Source of the DNA: Flavobacteriaceae bacterium | Lineage (GTDB): Bacteria; Bacteroidota; Bacteroidia; Flavobacteriales; Flavobacteriaceae | DNA length: 64,000 bases | NCBI GenBank assembly: GCA_021151665.1 | Contig: JAGKWW010000005.1 | Coordinates: 1 to 64,000, forward strand | Direction: 5' to 3' | In this document: piece after piece, positions 26,698 through 37,000 of the stretch | Position numbering within the stretch: the stretch's first letter is position 1 | Layout of the letters: each line of letters begins with the position of its first letter | Notes under the pieces: generated by a model | What the model was told of the DNA's origin: nothing | Database searches by the model: none | Seen by the model: the letters and a program-made list of their open reading frames with translations, nothing else | Position numbers and translations under genes: made by a program

Positions 26698-26711
26698 ACA
26701 TTAGACTATTA
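26682..26711. repeat. Perfect 15-bp tandem duplication over the permease stop codon
   Basis: GACATTAGACTATTA occurs twice head to tail (26682-26696, 26697-26711), followed by a degraded GATTGTCAGATG. The first copy encodes the last residues of the permease, and the stop TAG spans the join. Confidence 0.85.
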
Positions 26712-26785
26712 GATTGTCAGATGTTTGGATCGTGAAACAAGATATTACCGTCTTAGCAAAAGTAAGTTCATTACAAACACCTAAC

Positions 26786-26821
26786 AAAAAAGCGCCCTCC
26801 GGATGGAGGGCGCTTTTTTTA
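26786..26821. terminator. Bidirectional terminator between permease and ctaD
   Basis: Ten-bp stem AGCGCCCTCC / GGAGGGCGCT with loop GGAT, flanked by A and T runs. It serves both convergent transcripts, the permease (+) and the act/cta operon (-). Confidence 0.9.
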
Positions 26822-26853
26822 TGCTTAGCAGCTCATAAGCTGGTAGCTCGATC

Positions 26854-28668
26854 TTAGTGATGAAGCTGTTCTTCGCCTTCTTTGTAAGGAACGTTCTGCG
26901 GAACGAAATCCTCATCATGGCCTGGCTTGCTGTAGTCATACGGCCACCTGTACACTTCAGGTATTTCACCCGGCCAGTTGCCGTGCATGTGCTCTACCGG
27001 GGCAGTCCACTCAAGTGTGTTAGACCTCCATGGGTTTTGCGGAGCGCGTGGGCCACGGAAGATGCTGTAGAAGAAGTTCCAAAGGAATACCAGTTGGAAT
27101 ATTGCACCGATGATAGCAAACATTGTAATGATAACGTTTACATCTTGCAGGTCGTCAAACAACGGGAATGCTGTGTTGGTATAATACCTGCGCGGTAGGC
27201 CGGCCATACCGATAAAGTGCATAGGGAAGAATACTCCGTAAGCACATACCGCCGTTACCCAGAAGTGGATGTAACCAAGGTTCTTGTTCATCATACGGCC
27301 AAACATTCTTGGGAACCAGTGATAGATACCCGCAAACATACCGTATAGTGCAGAAATACCCATTACAAGGTGGAAGTGTGCTACCACAAAGTAGGTGTCA
27401 TGAACGTTAATGTCGAGCGTACTGTCTCCCAGGATGATACCTGTAAGACCACCGGTAATAAAGGTGGATACAAGGCCGATAGAGAAAAGCATTGCAGGGT
27501 TAAACTGCAGGTTACCCCTCCAAAGCGTTGTGATATAGTTGAATGCCTTTACTGCCGAAGGAATCGCGATAAGCAGGGTGGTGAATGTAAACACCGATCC
27601 AAGGAACGGGTTCATACCCGAGATAAACATGTGGTGACCCCAAACGATAGTAGAAAGAAATGCAATAGCAAGAATAGACGCGATCATCGCACGGTAGCCA
27701 AAAATAGGCTTACGTGAGTTGGTAGCGATAATCTCTGAAGTGATACCAAGGGCGGGAAGAAGTACGATGTAAACTTCAGGGTGACCAAGGAACCAGAAAA
27801 GGTGCTCGAATAGTACCGGCGAACCACCTTGATAGTGTAGCACTTCGCCACCGATAAAGATATCAGAAAGGTAGAATGAAGTACCAAAGCTACGGTCGAA
27901 AATTAAAAGAAGAGCCGCAGAAAGAAGTACCGGGAAAGATACGATACCGATAACTGCTGTAATAAAGAACGCCCAGATCGTAAGCGGAAGCCTTGTCATC
28001 GACATCCCTTTTGTACGAAGGTTGATAACAGTTACCACATAGTTAAGCGATCCCATTAGTGATGAAGCGATGAATATGGCCATTGAAACGAGCCAAAGGG
28101 TCATACCTGCGCCAGATCCAGGGATAGCCTGAGGGAGTGCCGATAGCGGCGGGTAAATTGTCCATCCGGCAGAAGCAGGGCCCGACTCTACGAAAAGAGA
28201 AATGACCATGATTACAGACGAAAGGAAGAATAGCCAGTAGGATATCATGTTCATGAACCCTGAAGCCATATCCCTTGCACCAATCTGCAACGGAATAAGG
28301 AGGTTACTAAATGTACCGCTCAAACCCGCCGTAAGAACGAAGAATACCATGATGGTACCATGAATCGTTACAAGGGCAAGATAAATATCGTTACGCATTA
28401 CGCCGTTTGGCGCAAACTTGTCGCCCAACAGGACTTTAAAGATACCGAACGATTCTTCCGGCCATGCAAGCTGCATACGGAATAAGATAGACATCATGAT
28501 ACCGATTATACCCATTATCGTACCGGTAATAAGGTATTGCTTGGCAATCATCTTATGATCAATACTAAAGATGTACTTCGTGATGAAGGTATCTTTATGG
28601 TGGTGGTGATCATGAGCGTCGTGAGCGTGTTCTCCGTGACCGTGTATTTCGTGTCCTACTGCTGACAT
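26854..28668 (-). CDS. ctaD: Cytochrome c oxidase subunit I
   Basis: The 604-residue catalytic subunit with 12 core helices that holds haem a and the haem a3-CuB site where oxygen is reduced. The CuB and cross-linked Tyr motif GHPEVYI is present and contains the proton-channel Glu of A1-type enzymes; WGHHMFISGMN gives the CuB His pair and HDTYFVVAHFHLVMG the haem ligands. The first 30 residues are strikingly His-rich (HGEHAHDAHDHHHH). It ends the operon that starts at actA, 31 nt after ctaC, and is followed by a bidirectional terminator. Confidence 0.98.
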   Translation of the reverse strand: MSAVGHEIHGHGEHAHDAHDHHHHKDTFITKYIFSIDHKMIAKQYLITGTIMGIIGIMMSILFRMQLAWPEESFGIFKVLLGDKFAPNGVMRNDIYLALVTIHGTIMVFFVLTAGLSGTFSNLLIPLQIGARDMASGFMNMISYWLFFLSSVIMVISLFVESGPASAGWTIYPPLSALPQAIPGSGAGMTLWLVSMAIFIASSLMGSLNYVVTVINLRTKGMSMTRLPLTIWAFFITAVIGIVSFPVLLSAALLLIFDRSFGTSFYLSDIFIGGEVLHYQGGSPVLFEHLFWFLGHPEVYIVLLPALGITSEIIATNSRKPIFGYRAMIASILAIAFLSTIVWGHHMFISGMNPFLGSVFTFTTLLIAIPSAVKAFNYITTLWRGNLQFNPAMLFSIGLVSTFITGGLTGIILGDSTLDINVHDTYFVVAHFHLVMGISALYGMFAGIYHWFPRMFGRMMNKNLGYIHFWVTAVCAYGVFFPMHFIGMAGLPRRYYTNTAFPLFDDLQDVNVIITMFAIIGAIFQLVFLWNFFYSIFRGPRAPQNPWRSNTLEWTAPVEHMHGNWPGEIPEVYRWPYDYSKPGHDEDFVPQNVPYKEGEEQLHH

Positions 28669-28699
28669 ATTTTTTTAATTTGAAATATATTAAAAAAGA

Positions 28700-29890
28700 T
28701 TATTTTTTTACTGTTTGTGCTACCGCTGCTGAATCGGGAACAACCGCTGCCGATGAATCTACGGCCGGGGCAGGTGCGCCTTCTTTGGCAGGAGCCTCAG
28801 CATCCTTTTTAGACTCTTTAACCGCTGCCGAAAGGGTTTGCTTTTCAGCAAGCCATTTATCAAAATCAGCCCTATCCTGTACCACAATCTTCATTTGCAT
28901 GTTGTAGTGGGATGCACCACAAATCTTGTTACACAGAAGAAGGTAGTCAAACGTATAAGGCTCAAGTGCAGGCTGCCCTTTGGCAGTAAGTTCTGTGCTC
29001 TTTTTTGCCCTTATTGCATTTATGTGAGCTACTTTTTCGCTAATTGCCTTATCATCCCTCATTTCCTCTGTAGTCATAGTCGGGGTAAAGCCAAACTGGG
29101 TTACCATCCCAGGAACCACATTCATCTGTGCACGGAAATGCGGCATATAAGCAGAGTGCAGTACGTCCTGTGAACGGAATTTGAAAACTACTTTTTTACC
29201 TTTTGGAAGGTGAAGCTCATTTACGGTAATATCATCCTGCGCATTAGGGTCAGACATGTCTACACCCATTGTGTTCACACCTTCAATATACCTTACGTTG
29301 GCTTTACCAAGTTTACCGTCTTTTCCGGCGTAGCGAACCTCCCATGCAAACTGCTTGGCATAGATCTCTACCACCATGGTATCATCCTTATCCTCATCAA
29401 TGAACATAATGTTAGTCCATGCATAAAGGCCGTAAAGGATAAGCCCGGCAAGTACTATCACGGGGATAATTGTCCAGATAAATTCAAGCCTGTTATTATC
29501 GGCAAGGTAAAAGGCAACCCTACCCTTTTTACCCCTGTATTTAAACGAAAAATAGTGGAGCAGGAACTGTGTGATCGTCTGTACGAAGAAGATAAGCCCC
29601 ATCGAGATAGCCATAAGGTTATCATACTGCGGGCCGTGCTCTGAAGCAGGTGTACCTAACACAAGGCCACCCCATTTCCATAACGAATAGATAGTAACCA
29701 GGTAGATAAAGCCTACGAAAGCAAACATCAGGTAGCCATTCACATTATTATCTCGGTCGTTGGCTACGCCCGGTCTTTCATCATGCCCCTCAGGAGCAGA
29801 ACCAAGCGTGGTCAGCTGAAATATTTTAGTTAATTGCCATATTGCAATGCCTAATAAAACTAAAACTACAATTATCAATAAACTTGTCAT
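28700..29890 (-). CDS. ctaC: Cytochrome c oxidase subunit II
   Basis: A 396-residue subunit II with several N-terminal hydrophobic helices, then a periplasmic cupredoxin domain that accepts electrons at CuA. The CuA ligands are visible: the upstream His in VLHSAYMPHF and the block CNKICGASHYNM, which keeps both Cys, the His and the Met. The residue between the cysteines that is Glu in many oxidases is Lys here; only its backbone is a CuA ligand, so CuA should be intact. No cytochrome c domain is fused, so the enzyme is aa3 rather than caa3. The tail after about residue 350 is Ala/Lys rich and probably disordered. Confidence 0.97.
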   Translation of the reverse strand: MTSLLIIVVLVLLGIAIWQLTKIFQLTTLGSAPEGHDERPGVANDRDNNVNGYLMFAFVGFIYLVTIYSLWKWGGLVLGTPASEHGPQYDNLMAISMGLIFFVQTITQFLLHYFSFKYRGKKGRVAFYLADNNRLEFIWTIIPVIVLAGLILYGLYAWTNIMFIDEDKDDTMVVEIYAKQFAWEVRYAGKDGKLGKANVRYIEGVNTMGVDMSDPNAQDDITVNELHLPKGKKVVFKFRSQDVLHSAYMPHFRAQMNVVPGMVTQFGFTPTMTTEEMRDDKAISEKVAHINAIRAKKSTELTAKGQPALEPYTFDYLLLCNKICGASHYNMQMKIVVQDRADFDKWLAEKQTLSAAVKESKKDAEAPAKEGAPAPAVDSSAAVVPDSAAVAQTVKK

Positions 29891-29910
29891 CTGTTTATTT
29901 TCTTTAAATA

Positions 29911-31482
29911 TTAATAATGGAAATGCTTACTTTCTTCGATAAGCGGATTACGCTTAGCCAGTAGCGGAACTTTTGTAAGGGCAGTAAATACCACAAAGAT
30001 AAAGAGTCCGAAGAAGAACAGCACCGCACCTATTTCTCCTGCGCCAATAAACCACTGGTCGCCAACCGTCGCCGGCATGATCATGTTAAAGAAGTCGATA
30101 TAGTGACCGCAAAGGATTACAATACCAGCCATAACAAGAATCCATGACAGACGTTTGAAATCTGTGTTGATAAGGATCAGTACGGGGAACACAAAGTTCA
30201 TGACTACCATACCAAAGAATGGCAGGTTATATTTTTCGATACGTGTTACAAAGTAAGTCACCTCTTCCGGTATATCGGCATACCACATAAGCATGAACTG
30301 AGAGAACCAAAGGTATGTCCAGAAGATCGAGATACCGAACATGAACTTGGCAAGGTCATGCAGGTGGCTTGTGTTCACATACTCAAGGTAACCTCTCGAC
30401 TTAAGGTAAATCGTAATAAGGGCAATAGAAGTAATACCGCTCACAAAGAAGCTGGCAAATACATACCATCCAAAAAGTGTGCTGTACCAGTGCGGGTCTA
30501 CCGACATGATCCAGTCCCAGGACATTATCGATTCACTTACAATAAAGAAACCAAGGAATCCTGCTGCAAGCTTAAAGTTCTTTTTATAGTAAAGGTTGTC
30601 GTTAGCATCATCCTGCGCGAGGGAGTTTTTCCTCGAGAAATAACGGTAAGCATTCCATCCACCAAGGAAAATAACTGCCCTGATAAGGAAGAAAGTGACA
30701 TTAAGGTACCCCGATTTGCCTTGTATAAGATGATCGTGCGCTACTACGTCTTTATCCATCCAGATAAAAAGGTGGTGTGCACCCATAACTCCCGCAAGCA
30801 ATAGTGCGAAGAATATCAGTGACCCCGGAAGAAGGTAGCTGGTGATACCTTCCATTACACGGAAAAGTACCGGAGACCATCCGGCCTGTGCAGCATTCTG
30901 TATAGCATAAAAAGCAAGTACTCCTAGTGATATCAACATGAAAAAGATTGCAGCAACGTAAACGGCAGCCCAGGGCTTGTTCTGAAGCTGAGACAATACG
31001 TGCTTGGCATGGGCCTCATGTTCTGCATGGGCACCATGAGCATCAGCTACGTGGCCTTTTACATCGGCAGCATGGTCATGGTGCATCTCTGTATGAGATA
31101 CATTGTCATGTACATCCTGGTCAGCAACAGCAGCAGTATCAGTTGCGGCAGAGTCGGCTACAGGGGCAGCATCATGACTACCAGTAATGTGCCTGTCGGC
31201 ATTTTCCTGCATGTCCTGGCTGTCATGTATGGCGTGGTCTGTAGCATTAGGATGTTCTTCACCATGGCTGGCAGCATCCTGAGTAGTCTGGCCGTGCGCT
31301 TCTGCACCGTGACCCGCGGCGTTGTGATGGGCGCCACCGTGGTGGGCTTCTTCAGCAGCTAATATCCTTTCTACGTCTTCAACGGTTTTTGGTGCAGTAA
31401 AAAAACTATAGCCAATCCCAAGGATACCCAATACCATCAGGACGAATGCGAAAGTCTTTAATCTACTTGAAAATGTATACAT
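29911..31482 (-). CDS. actF: Alternative complex III quinol-binding-type membrane subunit ActF
   Basis: A 523-residue polytopic protein of the NrfD-related ActC/ActF group, an integral membrane subunit of the quinol:cytochrome c oxidoreductase that replaces bc1. After the first helix (about residues 9-29) there is a long hydrophilic segment (about residues 43-165) made largely of His, Ala, Asp, Glu and Gly, then about nine helices. The core is typical (WAAVYVAAIFFMLISLGVLAF, MSWDWIMSVDPHWYSTLFGWY). The His-rich loop is longer than I expect for the family and should face the periplasm or the cytoplasm depending on topology. It lies between actE and ctaC in one operon. Confidence 0.94.
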   Translation of the reverse strand: MYTFSSRLKTFAFVLMVLGILGIGYSFFTAPKTVEDVERILAAEEAHHGGAHHNAAGHGAEAHGQTTQDAASHGEEHPNATDHAIHDSQDMQENADRHITGSHDAAPVADSAATDTAAVADQDVHDNVSHTEMHHDHAADVKGHVADAHGAHAEHEAHAKHVLSQLQNKPWAAVYVAAIFFMLISLGVLAFYAIQNAAQAGWSPVLFRVMEGITSYLLPGSLIFFALLLAGVMGAHHLFIWMDKDVVAHDHLIQGKSGYLNVTFFLIRAVIFLGGWNAYRYFSRKNSLAQDDANDNLYYKKNFKLAAGFLGFFIVSESIMSWDWIMSVDPHWYSTLFGWYVFASFFVSGITSIALITIYLKSRGYLEYVNTSHLHDLAKFMFGISIFWTYLWFSQFMLMWYADIPEEVTYFVTRIEKYNLPFFGMVVMNFVFPVLILINTDFKRLSWILVMAGIVILCGHYIDFFNMIMPATVGDQWFIGAGEIGAVLFFFGLFIFVVFTALTKVPLLAKRNPLIEESKHFHY

Positions 31483-31508
31483 ACGTTATGCTTTCTGTGT
31501 TCTACAAT

Positions 31509-32054
31509 TTATTGTTCATTCCTGAGTTTAAGCACATAGTCGGCCACCTGCCACCTTTCTTCCTGAGAAAGCTGGTTGGCGTGAGAACCCATCATGTTGC
31601 GTCCGTAGGTTATTACGTGGAAAATGCTTCCTTCAGTAATCTCCCTTGTCTTATAATCAGGAACCCCGGCAAATTTTTCTCTCTTTGCAAGATTTCCTTT
31701 GCCATCACCTTTGTCTCCGTGGCATATTGCACAGTAAATGGTGTAAAGCTGTTTCCCTTTTTCCTCATTCTTTTGCTCGGGTGCCAAAGGTGATTTCAGA
31801 TTTGCCTTTGCCGAAAGGTAACCCTCTTCGGTATTAGCATAATCGTATGGGGTAAAGCCCCTTGGTATAGATCCCTTTGCAGGCAGCTGACCTTCTTTTC
31901 CGTTAGGGAAAGCAGCCGACTCTTCATATGTTTCATAAGACACAGGCTCATACATATTCGGGAAGTACTGGTAATTTGGCGCCTTCTTGTCAAAACATGA
32001 AGTAAGCGCTGCAGAAGCCGATACCAATAATGCTATTTTATATAATGCTTTCAT
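31509..32054 (-). CDS. actE: Alternative complex III monohaem cytochrome c ActE
   Basis: A 181-residue lipoprotein cytochrome: the signal ends at LTSC with the lipidated Cys at residue 20, and the single haem site CAICH lies in the second half with a downstream Met (NMMGSHANQL) as likely axial ligand. It is a periplasmic electron carrier of the complex that can hand electrons towards the oxidase. It sits 6 nt after actD and 26 nt before actF. Confidence 0.94.
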   Translation of the reverse strand: MKALYKIALLVSASAALTSCFDKKAPNYQYFPNMYEPVSYETYEESAAFPNGKEGQLPAKGSIPRGFTPYDYANTEEGYLSAKANLKSPLAPEQKNEEKGKQLYTIYCAICHGDKGDGKGNLAKREKFAGVPDYKTREITEGSIFHVITYGRNMMGSHANQLSQEERWQVADYVLKLRNEQ

Positions 32055-32060
32055 ATCTGA

Positions 32061-32585
32061 TTAATGCTTTTCTATTACCTTAACTTCTACAGCTCCGGTG
32101 TTTTCAAAGAATGTAACAAGCTGGTCCATATCGCCATGGGCGGCAACCTCCATCAGGAAGTGGTCATCGGTTGTGCGAACATCCGGATTTTCGGCCTGTT
32201 TAAAAGGCCAAAGCTTACTCCTCATGTAAAACGTGATAACCATAAGGTGAGCCGCAAAAAATACCGTCATCTCAAACATCACCGGTACAAATGCAGGCAT
32301 ATTCTGCAGGTAGCTAAAGCTTGGCTTACCCCCAATATCCTGTGGCCAGTCGGCAATCATTATATAATACATCATCGAGGTAGCAACGCTAAGCCCGATA
32401 AGGCCGTAAATGAATGAGCATATCGCTATCCTGGTAGGTGCAAGGCCCATTGCCTTATCAAGCCCGTGTACAGGAAAAGGTGTATAAATTTCTTCAATGT
32501 GATGATGAGCTGCGCGCGTTTTCCTTACCGCATCCATCAGGATATCATCATCGTTGTACAATACATGTATAACTTTATTGCTCAT
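32061..32585 (-). CDS. actD: Alternative complex III subunit ActD (DUF3341)
   Basis: A 174-residue DUF3341 protein with two transmembrane helices (about residues 58-78 and 97-120) flanked by cytosolic domains; it starts with a VIHVLYNDDDILMDAV ferredoxin-like fold. It carries no cofactor. In ACIII structures ActD packs against ActC and ActF. It lies 3 nt after actC and 6 nt before actE. Confidence 0.94.
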   Translation of the reverse strand: MSNKVIHVLYNDDDILMDAVRKTRAAHHHIEEIYTPFPVHGLDKAMGLAPTRIAICSFIYGLIGLSVATSMMYYIMIADWPQDIGGKPSFSYLQNMPAFVPVMFEMTVFFAAHLMVITFYMRSKLWPFKQAENPDVRTTDDHFLMEVAAHGDMDQLVTFFENTGAVEVKVIEKH

Positions 32586-32588
32586 ATC

Positions 32589-34016
32589 TTAATGATTATG
32601 TTCTGAATGTGAATGATTGTCGTGACCGTGGCCATGCTTTTCCATAAGCTTTTTGTATTTCTCGCTCGATGTCTTCATGATAGACTTAACTTCGGCCTGA
32701 GCAATTACAGGGAAACTCCTTGAATACAGAAGGAAAAGAACAAAGAAGAAACCGATTGTACCGATATAGAATCCGGCATCTACAAACGTAGGCTGAAACA
32801 TTGTCCATGAAGACGGAAGGTAATCCCTGTGAAGTGAGGTAACGATGATCACGAAACGCTCGAACCACATACCTATGTTCACCACAAGCGAGATAATAAA
32901 GGAAGCCATGATTCCGGTCCTGATCTTTTTGAACCACATTACCTGCGGAGAGATCACGTTACAGAACATCATCAGCCAGTAAGACCACCAGTAAGGCCCT
33001 GTAGCCCTGTTAAGGAAGGCATATTGTTCATATTCTACCCCAGAGTACCATGCAACAAAAAGCTCTGTGATATAAGCACATCCTACGATAGAACCTGTAA
33101 TCATGATTACGATGTTCATCAGCTCTATGTGCTGAATCGTAATATAAGCTTCAAGGTTAGATACTTTCCTCATGATAATAAGGAGGGTGTTTACCATCGC
33201 AAATCCGGAGAAGATAGCACCAGCAACGAAGTAAGGAGGAAGAATCGTGGTATGCCAACCCGGGATAACCGAAGTAGCAAAGTCAAAGGATACAATGGTG
33301 TGTACCGAAAGTACGAGTGGCGTTGCAAGCCCGGCAAGTACAAGAGAAACCTCTTCAAAACGCTGCCAGTCTTTAGCACGGCCACTCCATCCGAAGCTCA
33401 ATATAGAGTATACCCTTTTGGTAAATGGTGTTATTGCCCTGTCGCGAAGCATCGCAAAGTCAGGAAGAAGGCCCGTCCACCAGAATACAAGTGATACCGA
33501 AAGATAGGTAGAGATCGCAAATACGTCCCAAAGAAGCGGCGAGTTGAAGTTAACCCAAAGCGAACCGAACTGGTTTGGTATCGGCATTACCCAGTAAGCA
33601 AGCCACGGACGCCCCATGTGGAATACCGGGAACATCGCTGCCTGTATTACCGAGAAGATCGTCATCGCCTCTGCAGAGCGGTTGATGGCCATCCTCCATT
33701 TCTGGCGGAATAACAATAGTACTGCTGAAATTAGAGTTCCGGCGTGACCGATACCTACCCACCAAACAAAGTTGGTAATATCCCAGGCCCAGCCAATTGT
33801 TTTATTAGATCCCCATGCTCCGATACCTGTTCCTACTGTATAGGCAACGCAAGCAACGCCCCACAGGAAAGCCGCAAGGGCAATGCTAAAGGCTATCCAC
33901 CACTGCCTGTTGGCCCTGCCTTCTACCGGCCTTGCCACATCAACAGTAACATCGTGGTAATTTTTGTCACCTATAATTAAAGGTTTTCTAATGGGTGCTT
34001 CGTAATGAGACGACAT
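32589..34016 (-). CDS. actC: Alternative complex III membrane subunit ActC (NrfD/PsrC type)
   Basis: A 475-residue protein with about ten transmembrane helices of the polysulfide reductase NrfD family, forming the quinol-binding site of alternative complex III and docking the Fe-S domain of ActB. Family features are seen in WWIAFSIALAAFLWGVACV, GHAGTLISAVLLLFRQKWR and FVAWYSGVEYEQYAFLNRA. The last 20 residues are His-rich (HGHGHDNHSHSEHNH), like parts of ActF and CtaD. It starts 29 nt after actB. Confidence 0.95.
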   Translation of the reverse strand: MSSHYEAPIRKPLIIGDKNYHDVTVDVARPVEGRANRQWWIAFSIALAAFLWGVACVAYTVGTGIGAWGSNKTIGWAWDITNFVWWVGIGHAGTLISAVLLLFRQKWRMAINRSAEAMTIFSVIQAAMFPVFHMGRPWLAYWVMPIPNQFGSLWVNFNSPLLWDVFAISTYLSVSLVFWWTGLLPDFAMLRDRAITPFTKRVYSILSFGWSGRAKDWQRFEEVSLVLAGLATPLVLSVHTIVSFDFATSVIPGWHTTILPPYFVAGAIFSGFAMVNTLLIIMRKVSNLEAYITIQHIELMNIVIMITGSIVGCAYITELFVAWYSGVEYEQYAFLNRATGPYWWSYWLMMFCNVISPQVMWFKKIRTGIMASFIISLVVNIGMWFERFVIIVTSLHRDYLPSSWTMFQPTFVDAGFYIGTIGFFFVLFLLYSRSFPVIAQAEVKSIMKTSSEKYKKLMEKHGHGHDNHSHSEHNH

Positions 34017-34045
34017 ATCCTTTATATTGATTTCTTATTAATAAC

Positions 34046-37000
34046 TTATATATTCCTAACTTTCACCTGATAAACAACGTTTGGCTTTGTGCCTACGTGC
34101 TCAAGAAGGTGGTACATCCTGTCATCTTCAACAAGCGCCCTTACAGTATCATCGGCGTTGTTTACATCGCCAAATACCATAGCTCCGCTGCCGCAGGCTT
34201 CAGAACATGCTGTATAGAATTCGTCTTTGCGTACCGGACGTCCTTCTCTCTTCGCTTTTAGGATAGTAGCCTGTGTCATCTGGATACAGAAAGAACATTT
34301 CTCCATCACACCACGCGAACGTACATTTACATCCGGGTTAAGTACCATACGGCCAAGATCGTCGTTCATGTGGTAGTCAAATTCCTCGTTCTTGTTATAA
34401 AGGAACCAGTTAAAACGACGCACTTTATACGGACAGTTGTTTGCACAGTAACGGGTACCCACGCAACGGTTGTATGCCATGTGGTTCTGGCCCTGGCGCC
34501 CATGTGATGTTGCAGCTACCGGACATACGGTTTCGCATGGCGCATGGTTACAGTGCTGGCAGAATACCGGCTGGAAGGCAACCTGCGGGTTGTCTGCCGG
34601 ATGCTCCATTTCATTAAATGTATGAATAGAGCCCATCAGCCCAGAAGCGTGTTCTTTCTTTTCAACATCACCGGCAAAAGTAGCTTCAGAAGAATAATAC
34701 CTGTCAATACGCAGCCAGTGCATATCGCGGCTCCTTCTTACCTCGCTCTTACCTACTACCGGTACGTTGTTTTCGGCATGGCATGCAATAACACATGCAC
34801 CACAGCCTGTACAGGCGTTAAGGTCTATCGAAAGGTTAAAGTGGTGGCCCACCGTCCTGTCAAAAGATTCCCAAAGGTCTACTGTTGTAGACGGCACCTC
34901 TTTGTGGTCAAGCGATACCATTGGCACCTCATTCCACTCTTTGGCATCTTTGGTATTGAAGATCTCAAGGGTAGTTTCCTTGATGATATCGCCGCGGCCC
35001 ATCAATGTCCTTTGCAGCTGAACGCATGCAAACTCATGATCGCCGGACTCTTTTGTTATCTTAACATTCTGTAGTGAATTGAACGCTGCGTAAAGTGCAA
35101 AGGCATTTACACCCGTCTGCATTTCAGCCTTAAGGCCTTCTTTGCGTCCGTAACCGAAGGCAAGGCCTACAGTTCCTTTTGCCTGCCCCGGCTGAATGAT
35201 CACCGGAACTTTTTCTATCTTTTTACCGTTGGCCTCAACTGTAACATAGCTACCGTTAAGTCCGCCATTGGCTACATTGTAATTTTCAAGCTTCCATTCG
35301 GCAGCATCTGCTTTAGAAACTGTAAGGTAGTTATCCCAGGATGCCCTTGTGATAGGATCCGGGAACTCCTGAAGCCATGGGTTATTGGCCTGCTGGCCGT
35401 CGCCCATCCCCACTTTTGTGTAAAGTACAAGCTCAACACCATTAGATTTAGCTGTCGCAAGCCTTGAAGCCGCCCCACCAAAATCAGCACCGTTAGCAGT
35501 AGCCGAAGCCATTCCTTCCGCCACCGTAACACCGTCGTGAACCAGCTGGTTCCAGGTTTTGCCGCTATAGAAGTTAGCCGAAACTGCTTTCAGGTAATCG
35601 TAATATTCAGACGGATTGCCAGACCATGCCAAAAGCGCATCCTGCAATTGCCTTGTTTTGAATAGCGGACGGATAGTTGGCTGCGTAAGCGCATAATATC
35701 CTTTTGCCACGCTTACATCTCCCCATGATTCAAGGTAATGAGGCGCTGCAGCAGCAATATGTGTTTTAGATGACGTTTCATCCTCTTTCATTGAGAAAGC
35801 TACTGAAAGCTTCACTTTCTTAAGGCCTTCTGCAAAATCAGCGCTGTTAGCGAGTGTATATACCGGGTTTACACCGCTCATGATAAGCGTGTGGACAGAT
35901 CCGGCTTTCATATCATTTACCAGCTGGGCTACCGCCTTAGCATCACCTTTCCTTGTGTAGCGCGCCACACCGGGATTAAATGCCTGAGACTGTAGTTTGT
36001 TGTTGATAGCGATGACAAGAAGCTGCGCATCAACATCATCAATACCGCTTACTACCACACCACGGCTTCCTGCAGCATTCAGCTGTTGGGCTGCCTTGGC
36101 AATATCAGCGTCGGCTTTGGTTGCAGGGGCAGATGCTCCACCGCCAACAATAGCATTATAAAGTTTAACAAGAGCATATTTTTGCTCGGTAACAGTCATC
36201 GGTACGCGCTTATCAGCATTGGCACCGGTAAGCGACATGTTCGATTCGAACTGGATGTGCTTAGACATTTTACCGTTCTTAGGGATGCGTCCCTGAGTAT
36301 ATCCTGTATCGCATCCGCCGCCCTGCCAGTCGCCGAGGAAATCAGCGCCCACAGAAACGATAACGTCTGCTTTGGAAAAATCATAATCAGCAAGAGCTCT
36401 TTCTCCATATACCGCCTGATAAGCATCAAGCGCAGCAGAAACCGATACCGCATCGTAAACCACATGTCTGAAGTTGGCATATTTAGCGCCGAATTCAGCA
36501 ATCAGCTTATCTGTAGAAGGGCTTGCCATGGTATTAGTAAGAAGCACTACCTGCCCACCTGAGGCAGCTGCCTGGCTCAGGCTGGCCTTTACACGGGCAT
36601 CTACAGCTTCCCAGCTATCCGGCTTACCATCTATCATAGGCTCTTTAAGGCGCATGCTGTCATAAAGCGAAAGAACAGAAGCATAAACCCTCGCATTCGC
36701 CTTCATCTTAGCACCCGGAAGCGTGTTATTCTCAACTTTTATAGGGCGGCCTTCGCGTGTTTTTATAACGATATTGGCAAAATCATAACCATCAGCCATC
36801 GTAGTTGCGTAATAGTCGGCAACACCCGGGATGATCTCTTCAGGCTGTACTACGTAAGGAATAGATTTTATAACCGGCCCCTCGCAGGCTGCCAATGAAG
36901 CGGCAGCAGTACTGAACCCTACATATTTCAAAAAGTCACGGCGGCTTGTTGACGAAGACGAAAGAGCTTCCTTATCACCGAGAAACTCATCAGTCGGGAT

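Noticed and set aside
29030..29180. CuA motif CNKICG with Lys in place of the usual Glu, considered as a broken CuA site
   Set aside because: All CuA side-chain ligands (two Cys, two His, Met) are present; the replaced residue contributes only its backbone, and I believe this form is usual in the phylum.
30948..31362. Plus-strand frames rich in Gln, His and Met in the ActF region
   Set aside because: They are the reverse reading of the His/Ala-rich part of actF and owe their open length to that composition.
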